This document shows, piece by piece, positions 6,662 through 12,499 of a DNA stretch of 12,499 nt. Position 1 is the stretch's first letter. Every line of letters begins with the position of its first letter. The position numbers were made by a program, and so were the translations under genes. This stretch comes from Candidatus Aminicenantota bacterium (GTDB lineage: Bacteria; Acidobacteriota; Aminicenantia; Aminicenantales; Aminicenantaceae), in the NCBI GenBank assembly GCA_030670375.1, contig DAOVBT010000022.1, positions 1-12,499 of the forward strand. Direction: 5' to 3'. A model generated the notes under the pieces. That model was not told where the DNA came from and searched no databases. It saw nothing but the letters and a program-made list of their open reading frames with translations.

Positions 6662-9019
6662 CTACTCGTACCTTAGTGAGTCGGAGGGGTTGGAGAGGGC
6701 GGCTCTCAACGACTGGTAGCTTACGGTTAAAATCGCAATCAGGAATGTCACCAGCCCTGTCCCGAGGAAAATCCAGAGCTTGATGTCCGTCCGGTAAGGA
6801 AACTCCTGGAGCCATCGATTCAGCGCAAAATATGAAAGCGGCCAGGCAATCAGGTTGGCCACAATAACCCACTTCGAGAATTCTTTGGTTAGCAGAACGA
6901 CAACACCCGAAATCGACGCTCCCAATACTTTTCGAATCCCGATCTCCTTGGTCCGCCTCAACGCCATGAAAGAGGCCAACCCAAAAAGGCCGAGGCAGGA
7001 GATAAACACGGATAATATGGTAAAGACATTGATGATCCGGCCCACCTGCTGCTCTCCACGATAAAGGGTATCCAGACTCTCATCCAGAAAACGATAATCA
7101 AACTCGAAATCTCCGGCAAACCTTTTCCAGACGCTTCCCATGAATTTTAGGGTCTGAGGTGTATTTTCAGAATGGATGCGAATCACGATCGAGCTACAAC
7201 GCTCCGGATCGAGCAGCAGAATCATGGGTTCGATCTCGGTCCGCAGGGACACATAATGGAAATCTTTGACAACACCGATGATGTTAAACACACTGTCTTC
7301 TCCCAGAGTCACCCGTTTCCCTATAGGGTTCTCAAAACCCATTGCTTTTTGAGAGGTTTCATTGATGATAATACCAGTTGCATCCGCTCCGTAGTCTTTC
7401 GAAAAATCCCGGCCCATCACGATCGGTGCCTTCAAGGCTTCTAAATAATCATAATCCACAAAATTGGCCCGGAACAGGATATCCCTGTCCGGATCCTTTC
7501 CTTCCCAATTCCAACGGCTGTTGGAAAAGTAATAACCGTAGGTCGGAAGGCCAGAGACGCGCGTGACATCCAAGATACTCATATCTTCCATAAGTTCGTT
7601 CCGAAAGGCCTCGTAATTCTGTTGGACGGTCGAATTGAGACTTAAAGTGACCAGATTCTCCCTGTCATACCCCAGATCTTTGTTTCGCATGAAGTGTATT
7701 TGAGAATAGATCACCAGGCTCCCGACCATCAGAATCACGGCAACACTAAACTGGAAAACCACCAGAGCCTTTCGAAAAAAGGACCTTCCTCCTATTGTCC
7801 GAGCTGTCCCTTTCAACACAGACACCGGCCGGAATCCAGAAAGCACAAAGGCCGGATAAACTCCCGCAGTGATACCCGCAAACAGAAGAATGGCTATGAG
7901 TCCGATAATGATATTTGGACGTATGAACAGATTCGCTTCAAATTCTTTCCCGGCAAGTTTGTTGAAGACAGGCAGCAAAAGAGTCCCCAGACCAACGGCC
8001 AGAATCATCGCGATCAGGGACTGAAAGATGGATTCGCCCAAAAATTGACGGATAAGCTGGCCTCGGAAAGCCCCGACCACCTTGCGCAATCCCACCTCCC
8101 TGGAACGGAGCAATGACCGTGCTGTGGACAGGTTCATGAAATTGATACAGGCGATGAGCAGAATAAAAAGGGCAGCAGCTAAAAATATGACGATATATTT
8201 GGTATTTCCTGTGCCGAACGAATCATAACCGATTCCCGATTGGAGATGGATCTTGAAAAGAGGCTGGAGAGAGAGCTTTTCCCAATCCTCGAGCGTCGGT
8301 TTGGCATCCAGGAAATTGTAAATCTTTTTGTTAGCTTCTTCCATGGAGACATTGTCAGCAAGCTGCACATAGGTGGTGAAATGGCTGTTTTTCCAGTTAT
8401 CCACGGTGCGGCCCACCTCTTTGGCAAAGTCCATATTGGCCAGAAATTTAAACCGGAAATGGGAATTATCGGGAATGTCTTGAAGGATCCCCGTCACTTC
8501 GAAATCATAATCACTGCCCACATGGATGGTCTTTCCGATCGGGTCTTCATCTCCGAAGATCTTTCGCGCCACCTCCTCGGTCAAAACCATAGATCGAGGA
8601 TCAGCGAGAGCCCTCTCGGGATCACCTTTGGCAAAAGGGATGGTGAACATCTTGAATAAGGAAGGATCGGTATACCCTCCCAATTCCACAAAGACCTGAT
8701 CCTTGTATTTCATCCGCCACTGGGTAAAACAAAACCGGGCCTGCTCCTCGATTTCGGGAATCTCTTCCTTCAAAGCCGGCCCAAGAGGACCCTGGTTGAT
8801 GGCCCAGGTGACGACCTCCGCATATTGGATGTGCTGCAATATCCGGTAGATGTTTTTGCCATTTTTGTGATACCGGTCAAAGTTCAACTCATGCTGCACC
8901 CAAAATAGGATCAGGATGGTACAGACCATGCCGATGGCCAGTCCGGTAATGTTGAGAAAAGAAAATCCTTTGTGCCTTATCAAATTCCGAAAAGCGATTT
9001 TTAAATTATTACGAAACAT
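6662..9019 (-). CDS. Orphan FtsX/MacB-like ABC transporter permease
   Basis: A 785-residue integral membrane protein from ATG at 9019; GGAG lies 7 nt upstream. The start M-F-R-N-N-L-K-I-A-F-R-N-L is typical of this family. Layout: TM1 at about residues 20-42, a long extracytoplasmic MacB-type domain, then three membrane helices around an FtsX core with S-R-E-V-G-L-R-K-V-V-G-A. A second copy of the unit follows, with F-F-R-K-A-L-V-V-F-Q-F-S and a C-terminal FtsX core containing R-R-T-K-E-I-G-I-R-K-V-L-G-A. This is a duplicated permease with eight expected helices. Relatives couple an ATPase to export or mechanotransmission, but no ATPase gene lies in the window. An in-frame ATG at 9106 would add 29 residues but has no Shine-Dalgarno. 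The residues just before M1 (S-T-Y-W-S-V-L) resemble the linker that joins a prefix domain in relatives, which bears on the split ORF upstream. The PadR gene upstream is the probable regulator. Confidence 0.9.
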   Translation of the reverse strand: MFRNNLKIAFRNLIRHKGFSFLNITGLAIGMVCTILILFWVQHELNFDRYHKNGKNIYRILQHIQYAEVVTWAINQGPLGPALKEEIPEIEEQARFCFTQWRMKYKDQVFVELGGYTDPSLFKMFTIPFAKGDPERALADPRSMVLTEEVARKIFGDEDPIGKTIHVGSDYDFEVTGILQDIPDNSHFRFKFLANMDFAKEVGRTVDNWKNSHFTTYVQLADNVSMEEANKKIYNFLDAKPTLEDWEKLSLQPLFKIHLQSGIGYDSFGTGNTKYIVIFLAAALFILLIACINFMNLSTARSLLRSREVGLRKVVGAFRGQLIRQFLGESIFQSLIAMILAVGLGTLLLPVFNKLAGKEFEANLFIRPNIIIGLIAILLFAGITAGVYPAFVLSGFRPVSVLKGTARTIGGRSFFRKALVVFQFSVAVILMVGSLVIYSQIHFMRNKDLGYDRENLVTLSLNSTVQQNYEAFRNELMEDMSILDVTRVSGLPTYGYYFSNSRWNWEGKDPDRDILFRANFVDYDYLEALKAPIVMGRDFSKDYGADATGIIINETSQKAMGFENPIGKRVTLGEDSVFNIIGVVKDFHYVSLRTEIEPMILLLDPERCSSIVIRIHSENTPQTLKFMGSVWKRFAGDFEFDYRFLDESLDTLYRGEQQVGRIINVFTILSVFISCLGLFGLASFMALRRTKEIGIRKVLGASISGVVVLLTKEFSKWVIVANLIAWPLSYFALNRWLQEFPYRTDIKLWIFLGTGLVTFLIAILTVSYQSLRAALSNPSDSLRYE

Positions 9020-9173
9020 AAGCACACTCCAATAAGTGGATTCTTTTAGCGATGAGGGGATCCCGAAAGATTTCATCAAAATCACCGACCAAGGATTCCC
9101 GTTCATTGTCAGGCAAGAGGAACCACAGGATCCTCCATCCCAGTTTCGGTTGAAAATAATTCTCTCTTTTCAC
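9009..9173 (-). CDS. Small ORF encoding a displaced permease prefix domain
   Basis: A 54-codon ORF whose GTG start shares the last base of the PadR stop (TAG-TG overlap) and whose TAA (9009-9011) lies just inside the permease gene, in another frame. The peptide contains W-R-I-L-W-F-L-L-P-D-N-E-R-E-S-L-V-G-D-F-D-E-I-F. This strongly resembles the cytoplasmic prefix (permease prefix domain 2 type: L-P-x-x-x-R-E-x-L-L-G-D-L-E-E-E-Y) fused to the N-terminus of PadR-linked permeases. Here it is out of frame with the permease and the linker is shortened. Either a deletion plus frameshift split the fusion, or a separate small subunit is made by translational coupling. No strong Shine-Dalgarno is visible. 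Confidence 0.55.
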   Translation of the reverse strand: MKRENYFQPKLGWRILWFLLPDNERESLVGDFDEIFRDPLIAKRIHLLECAYVS

Positions 9174-9502
9174 TATATCTTACTCAAAGCGTTTGCTTTC
9201 AGGTAATCCGTCCACAACCGATCACTGACCTTCTTATTCTCTTTGAGAGCCGCAAGACCTGCGGATGTCAACCGGTAGATTTTTTTTCGACGTCCGCCAC
9301 GAACAGCTGTCGATTCGCCGAATGAAGCAGCTACGAGCCCTTGTTTTTCTATCCGGCGCAGCGGAATATGCACAGCTCCGATCGATAACTCTCTCCCCAT
9401 GATCGATGACAAATGTTTCCGTATGGCCACAAGATAAGCATCCTCTCGAAGGTACCCGATGGCCAACAAAATTTGTTCTTCCCTTTGGCTCAAATATTCC
9501 AT
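9173..9502 (-). CDS. PadR-family transcriptional regulator
   Basis: A 109-residue winged-helix protein from ATG at 9502. It has L-S-Q-R-E-E-Q-I-L-L-A-I-G-Y-L, A-Y-L-V-A-I-R-K-H-L, then the recognition stretch L-S-I-G-A-V-H-I-P-L-R-R-I-E-K-Q-G-L and the wing with R-G-G-R-R-K-K-I-Y-R-L-T. That is the PadR DNA-binding domain followed by a short C-terminal dimerisation helix. The ATG gives the usual family N-terminus (M-E-Y-L-S-x-R-E-E), with GAG 6 nt upstream; a GTG at 9517 would add five residues. The gene overlaps the prefix-domain ORF and is followed by the permease, an arrangement common in Acidobacteriota-like genomes. A perfect palindrome lies 31 bp upstream and may be its own operator. 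A TAGAAT -10-like box (9551-9556) lacks a clear -35. Confidence 0.9.
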   Translation of the reverse strand: MEYLSQREEQILLAIGYLREDAYLVAIRKHLSSIMGRELSIGAVHIPLRRIEKQGLVAASFGESTAVRGGRRKKIYRLTSAGLAALKENKKVSDRLWTDYLKANALSKI

Positions 9503-9532
9503 GGTTTTCTCACACACGCTTATTTCTTACTA

Positions 9533-9547
9533 AAATGTAGAACATTT
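9533..9547. promoter_or_regulatory. Palindrome upstream of the PadR gene, candidate operator
   Basis: AAATGT-AGA-ACATTT is a perfect inverted repeat with 6-bp arms, 31 bp before the PadR ATG. PadR operators typically carry ATGT and ACAT half-sites, which are present here, although the 3-bp spacing is shorter than the 8-10 bp of well-studied members. Autoregulation is inferred. Confidence 0.5.
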
Positions 9548-9598
9548 CATATTCTAGGACGTATCAACCATCCAAAAGGTTGACCCTCGCTAAAAATA

Positions 9599-9621
9599 TT
9601 TCACCGAATTCAATGGTGAAA
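9599..9621. repeat. Inverted repeat in the PadR / antitoxin divergent intergenic region
   Basis: TTTCACC and GGTGAAA form 7-bp arms around a 9-nt spacer that contains GAATTC. A weaker dyad, TCAACC/GGTTGA, lies next to it at 9564-9583. They may be regulatory sites or a weak hairpin. The rest of the 250-bp gap holds only the elements listed separately. Confidence 0.35.
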
Positions 9622-9686
9622 ATTTAGCTACTGAATGAGATAATTCCCTAATGACCATCGTCTCTTAAAAGAGGCTGCTCTCAAGC

Positions 9687-9715
9687 TTGACATCATCTCG
9701 GTTATGACGTATATT
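9687..9715 (+). promoter_or_regulatory. Sigma-70-type promoter for the toxin-antitoxin operon
   Basis: TTGACA (9687-9692) is a perfect -35 box, followed by a 17-nt spacer and TATATT (9710-9715), 5 of 6 to consensus. The antitoxin ATG lies 38 bp after the -10 box. The -10 box sits in the left arm of the dyad at 9705-9736, as expected for autorepression. Confidence 0.75.
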
Positions 9716-9736
9716 ATTATTACATTTTATACGTCA
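9705..9736. promoter_or_regulatory. Dyad operator candidate for antitoxin autoregulation
   Basis: TGACGTATA (9705-9713) and TATACGTCA (9728-9736) are perfect 9-bp arms with a 14-bp spacer. They overlap the -10 box and the predicted start of transcription. Outer flanks GTTAT and ATAAC extend the symmetry if a 4-nt offset is allowed. Ribbon-helix-helix antitoxins commonly bind such paired sites at their own promoters. Confidence 0.65.
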
Positions 9737-9753
9737 CATATAACGAGGATGTC

Positions 9754-9996
9754 ATGGCGACAAAATTAACGCTGCGTATGGATGAACAATTGATCAAGCA
9801 AGCAAAAAAATATGCGAAGCAATCGGGAAAATCTGTATCAAAGTTAGTAGCAGATTTTTTCGCTCTCTTGAATCCAGATCCCGAGCAGGACGCCGACAAA
9901 ACATCTCCTAAAGTCAAGTCGCTTCAGGGGATTATGCGGGATTATCGAGTGAGCCCTGAAGAATACAAAACACACCTCGATAAGAAGTATCTATGA
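9754..9996 (+). CDS. Type II antitoxin, ribbon-helix-helix (DUF6364-like)
   Basis: An 80-residue protein. Residues 3-8 (K-L-T-L-R-M) form the DNA-binding strand. D-E-Q-L-I-K-Q-A-K-K-Y-A-K-Q-S-G and S-V-S-K-L-V-A-D-F-F are the two helices of a ribbon-helix-helix dimer. The C-terminal tail (about 50-80: S-L-Q-G-I-M-R-D-Y, Y-K-T-H-L-D-K-K-Y-L) matches the toxin-neutralising tail of DUF6364 antitoxins, which nearly always pair with PIN toxins. GAGG lies 5 nt before ATG 9754. Its TGA overlaps the toxin ATG (ATGA, 9993-9996), so toxin synthesis is coupled to antitoxin translation. It should bind the PIN protein and repress the operon at the upstream dyad. Confidence 0.88.
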   Translation: MATKLTLRMDEQLIKQAKKYAKQSGKSVSKLVADFFALLNPDPEQDADKTSPKVKSLQGIMRDYRVSPEEYKTHLDKKYL

Positions 9997-10409
9997 TCGT
10001 ACTTTTCGACACAGATGTTGTTCTCGATTTATTTTTGGATAGGCAACCCTTTGCCGAAGCAGCAGCCCATATGTTTTCCAAAGTGGAAGAGGGAGAAATA
10101 CAAGGTTATGTCAGCACAACCACGGTAACCACCATTTATTATCTTGCAACGAAAACTATCGGAGTCAGAAAGGCTAAATGGGCAACCAGAAAACTCCTCT
10201 CCCTAGTGGAAGTGGCATCTGTGGATAGATCGGTGATAGAAGGGGCCCTGGAGGGGAACTACAAAGATTTTGAAGATGGAGTGATCTCAGAAGCGGCACG
10301 TCAAATCAAAGCAAACGTTATAGTCACGAGGAATGTTAGGGATTTTAAAACTTCCGCCGTGCCAGCCCATTCTCCTGCTGAAATGCTAAAAATACTCAAA
10401 ACTATCTAA
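9993..10409 (+). CDS. PIN-domain toxin (VapC-like ribonuclease, PIN_3 group)
   Basis: A 138-residue single-domain PIN protein, predicted to be an Mg-dependent RNase that is toxic when free of antitoxin. Visible acidic residues are D6 in L-F-D-T-D-V, the cluster D92-F-E94-D95 and D117 in V-T-R-N-V-R-D-F. At the site where many PIN proteins carry an acidic residue after the second strand (S-T-T-T-V-T-T-I-Y-Y, 41-50), this protein has Thr47. I believe this is common in the subgroup, so it need not mean loss of function. Length is normal and the frame is intact. It ends 9 bp from the convergent aldolase gene. The RNA target cannot be read from sequence. Confidence 0.88.
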   Translation: MIVLFDTDVVLDLFLDRQPFAEAAAHMFSKVEEGEIQGYVSTTTVTTIYYLATKTIGVRKAKWATRKLLSLVEVASVDRSVIEGALEGNYKDFEDGVISEAARQIKANVIVTRNVRDFKTSAVPAHSPAEMLKILKTI

Positions 10410-10418
10410 GCAATGATA

Positions 10419-11471
10419 TCAAGCGACGGTCACGTCATTGGATAAATAGACATCCTGGACCGCATGGATGATCTCTATGCCATCGGCCATGGGTTTTTGG
10501 AAGGCCTTTCTTCCCAGGATCAGACCCATGCCCCCTGCCCGTTTGTTAATGACGGCGGTTCTGATAGCCTGTCTGATATCATCCTTTCCGGAGGCACCGC
10601 CTGAATTAATAAGTCCCACCCTTCCCATAAAACAATTCGCAACCTGATACCGGGTCATATCGATGGGATGGTCAGAGGTGAGCTTTTCGTACATCAGAGG
10701 ATGAGTTTTGCCGAAGTCCACGGCCAGGAAACCCCCGTTATTTGTGGGCTGTTTCTGCTTGATGATATCCGCTTGTATGGTCGCTCCCAGATAATTGGCC
10801 TGTCCGGTAAGGTCTGCGGACGCGTGGTAATCGATACCATCCTTTTTGAACGCCGCGTTTCTCAGATAACACCAAAGCACCGTGAACATCCCCATCTCGT
10901 GGGCTTGCTGGAAGGCATCGGACACCTCTTCGATCTGATCCCGCGATTCCTCAGATCCAAAATAAATCGTGGCCCCGACTCCCAAGGCTCCCATATCGCA
11001 GGCGCGTGCAACAGAAGCGAACATCCTCTGGTCGTAAGAATTCGGGTAGGACAAAAGTTCGCTGTGGTTAATCTTGACGATAAAAGGGATCTTGTCAGCG
11101 TATTTTTTGGAAACCATGCCCAGCACCCCCAATGTGGATGCTACCGCGTTGCAGCCTGCTTCGACAGCAAGCTTGACGATGTTCTCGGGATCGAAATAAA
11201 CGGGATTGGGTGCAAACGAGGCTCCGGCCGTATGCTCCACACCTTGATCAACAGGGAGGATGGAAAGGTAACCGGTTCCTTCCAAGCGCCCGTGATCGAA
11301 CATCTTCAACAGATTGTCTTGCACATCCTGAGACCTGTCCGACAGGCCAAAAATGCGCTCCACAAAGTCCGGCCCAGGGAGATTCAAGAACGCTTTGGGG
11401 ATGGTCTCACAAACATGTTCCAATAAATCAGAGGCTTCCTCGCCAAGTAAATCCTGTATATTTACGGTCAC
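10419..11471 (-). CDS. fbaB: Class I fructose-bisphosphate aldolase, FbaB (DhnA) type
   Basis: A 350-residue cytosolic enzyme that cleaves fructose 1,6-bisphosphate to glyceraldehyde 3-phosphate and dihydroxyacetone phosphate (EC 4.1.2.13) through a Schiff base. It is collinear and very similar to Escherichia coli FbaB: T-G-Y-L-S-I-L-P-V-D-Q-G-V-E-H (66-80), G-A-T-I-Y-F-G-S-E-E-S-R (166-177), D-Y-H-x-S-A-D-L-T-G-Q-A-N and R-A-G-G-M-G-L-I-L-G-R-K-A-F (311-324). The Schiff-base lysine is K238 in D-I-I-K-Q-K. The start is GTG at 11471, with AAGGAG 7 nt upstream. It lies 12 bp after the phosphofructokinase stop, so the two glycolytic genes form an operon. No terminator is visible in the 9-bp gap before the toxin gene. 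Confidence 0.96.
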   Translation of the reverse strand: MTVNIQDLLGEEASDLLEHVCETIPKAFLNLPGPDFVERIFGLSDRSQDVQDNLLKMFDHGRLEGTGYLSILPVDQGVEHTAGASFAPNPVYFDPENIVKLAVEAGCNAVASTLGVLGMVSKKYADKIPFIVKINHSELLSYPNSYDQRMFASVARACDMGALGVGATIYFGSEESRDQIEEVSDAFQQAHEMGMFTVLWCYLRNAAFKKDGIDYHASADLTGQANYLGATIQADIIKQKQPTNNGGFLAVDFGKTHPLMYEKLTSDHPIDMTRYQVANCFMGRVGLINSGGASGKDDIRQAIRTAVINKRAGGMGLILGRKAFQKPMADGIEIIHAVQDVYLSNDVTVA

Positions 11472-11483
11472 TTTATATCTCCT

Positions 11484-12437
11484 TCAAGTTAAAATTTTGA
11501 TCAACCGGTAGTCCCGCTCATAGTCGATCTTTTTGGGTTGAATGGCCTGTGCTAAGGGTATGGTGATCAGTTTTTTATCCGTATAACCCACACACATGTC
11601 CGTTTGCCCATCCTTCAAAATCTCGACAGCATAACTTCCCATACGGGCAGCCAGCAACCTGTCGAAAGCCGTTGGGACACCTCCCCTCTGGATATACCCC
11701 AAAACTGTCAGCCGTGTTTCCAACCCGGTTTTCTTCACGATGGTTTCGGCCACATCGCTTCCTTTAGCACTCCCTTCTGCTACGATCACAATCCAACTTT
11801 TCTTTCCTTGGCGGCTCCCCTCAACAATATCCGCGCAAATCTTTGCCATGGCCGTTTCCTTTTCCGGGATCAGGACTTCCTCACACCCTCCGGCAAGGGC
11901 CACTTGAAGAGCGATGTAACCGCAGCCGCGCCCCATCACCTCGACCACGAATACCCTTTCCAAGCTAGTGGCGGTGTCTCTTATTTTATCCAAAGCCTCT
12001 ACGGCCACGTTTATTGCGCTATCAGCTCCGATAGACATTTCCACACCATTGATGTCGTTATCGATCGTGGCCGGAATGCCGATCACAGGAATATTGTATT
12101 CTGTAGCCAGAATATGGGTGCCTGTCAACGAGCCGTTTCCCCCGATAACGATCAAACCATCGATATTGTTTTCGGCAATGGTTTTTACGGCTTGATTTTG
12201 CCCTTCCTCTGTCAAAAATCTTTTGGCCCGGGCCGTTTTCAGGATGGTTCCTCCCCGGTTCAAGATACCCGAAACCGAACGTTTGTCGAGTTCGACCAAC
12301 TCATGATCGATCAGGCCTTCGTAACCCTTGATTATTCCAAGGACCTCTATGCCGTGAAAAGCCGCGGTTCGCACCACGGCTCTGATGGCCGCATTGATCC
12401 CCGCACAATCCCTGGTCAAAACGCCGATCTTTTTCAT
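11484..12437 (-). CDS. pfkA: 6-phosphofructokinase (PFK-A family) with atypical nucleotide site
   Basis: A 317-residue PFK-family protein expected to phosphorylate fructose 6-phosphate. Sugar-phosphate and catalytic elements are present: P-A-T-I-D126-N-D128 (catalytic Asp), R153-D-T-A-T-S, E-V-M-G-R170, I-P-E near 192, and the C-terminal T-V-L-G-Y-I-Q-R-G-G. The donor site is odd. The usual T-S-G-G-D loop is shortened to T-R-D (residues 8-10). G-G-D-G-S has become G-G-N101-G-S, replacing the Mg-binding Asp103 of the E. coli enzyme. P-G-T-I-D-N-D has become P-A-T-I-D-N-D, so it has neither the Gly of ATP enzymes nor the Lys of PPi enzymes at that position. The ATG at 12437 has no clear Shine-Dalgarno. 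The fbaB partner downstream supports a glycolytic role, yet the donor, or even catalysis, is uncertain. Confidence 0.9.
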   Translation of the reverse strand: MKKIGVLTRDCAGINAAIRAVVRTAAFHGIEVLGIIKGYEGLIDHELVELDKRSVSGILNRGGTILKTARAKRFLTEEGQNQAVKTIAENNIDGLIVIGGNGSLTGTHILATEYNIPVIGIPATIDNDINGVEMSIGADSAINVAVEALDKIRDTATSLERVFVVEVMGRGCGYIALQVALAGGCEEVLIPEKETAMAKICADIVEGSRQGKKSWIVIVAEGSAKGSDVAETIVKKTGLETRLTVLGYIQRGGVPTAFDRLLAARMGSYAVEILKDGQTDMCVGYTDKKLITIPLAQAIQPKKIDYERDYRLIKILT

Positions 12438-12467
12438 GGGCTAAAACATCGTTATCTTATTTGTTTT

Positions 12468-12473
12468 ATTATA
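12468..12473 (-). promoter_or_regulatory. Possible -10 box for the pfk-fba operon
   Basis: A perfect TATAAT lies on the minus strand 30 bp before the pfk ATG. At 17-nt spacing the -35 position reads TGGGGT, a poor match. The 8-bp palindrome TTGCGCAA (12483-12490) occupies the spacer and may be an activator or repressor site. The region upstream is cut off by the window end. Confidence 0.4.
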
Positions 12474-12499
12474 TCCAATTAATTGCGCAAACCCCAGCG

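Noticed and set aside
9020..9106. Permease start at the upstream ATG 9106
   Set aside because: It has no Shine-Dalgarno and overlaps the prefix-domain ORF; ATG 9019 has GGAG at good spacing and the typical family N-terminus. The 29 codons are probably a remnant linker.
11604..12482. Plus-strand open frame of 292 codons
   Set aside because: It is the antisense shadow of the phosphofructokinase gene and shows no protein-like features.

Overview
The window reads as chromosomal DNA of moderate GC from an anaerobic-type environmental bacterium. Three traits point to Candidatus Aminicenantes or a related Acidobacteriota lineage: a PadR regulator next to an orphan FtsX/MacB-like permease with a 'permease prefix' remnant, a large lipoprotein M16 peptidase, and a BlaI/M56 pair without a beta-lactamase. 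This placement is inferred from gene content, since the window holds no marker gene such as rRNA. Spacing is tight, and many genes have good Shine-Dalgarno sites.

Layout. Bases 1-853 (+) carry the last 35 codons of a GH172 (DUF2961) glycoside hydrolase, followed 7 bp later by a WbqC-family protein. Bases 859-1032 (-) hold a decayed C-terminal tail of a second M16 peptidase. Bases 1079-3609 (-) hold a BlaI-type repressor and an M56 (BlaR1-like) membrane metallopeptidase, with a near-consensus promoter whose -10 lies inside a palindrome. Bases 3740-6650 (-) hold a complete two-domain M16 lipoprotein peptidase with its own promoter. Bases 6662-9502 (-) hold a PadR regulator, a 54-codon ORF encoding a displaced permease prefix domain, and an orphan ABC-type permease, all overlapping. 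Bases 9687-10409 (+) hold a type II toxin-antitoxin operon (ribbon-helix-helix antitoxin plus PIN toxin) with a strong promoter and a dyad operator. Bases 10419-12473 (-) hold a glycolytic operon of 6-phosphofructokinase and FbaB-type class I fructose-bisphosphate aldolase.

How the parts may work together. BlaI and the M56 protein look like a self-regulated envelope-sensing pair. The sensor has no penicillin-binding domain; instead it carries a roughly 320-residue Lys/Glu-rich extracytoplasmic domain that I do not recognise. The pair sits between two copies of an M16 3' end (about 93% identical over 114 bp), with nearly all differences synonymous, so a second M16 gene was probably lost here after a period of selection. 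PadR probably controls the permease. PFK and aldolase catalyse consecutive steps of glycolysis, but this PFK has lost the usual Gly-Gly ATP loop and the Mg-binding Asp.

The points most worth a second look are the M56 C-terminal domain with its internal start site, the M16 duplication scar, the out-of-frame permease prefix domain, and the atypical PFK nucleotide site. I saw no tRNA, rRNA, CRISPR array or insertion sequence. No gene-free gap exceeds about 260 bp.
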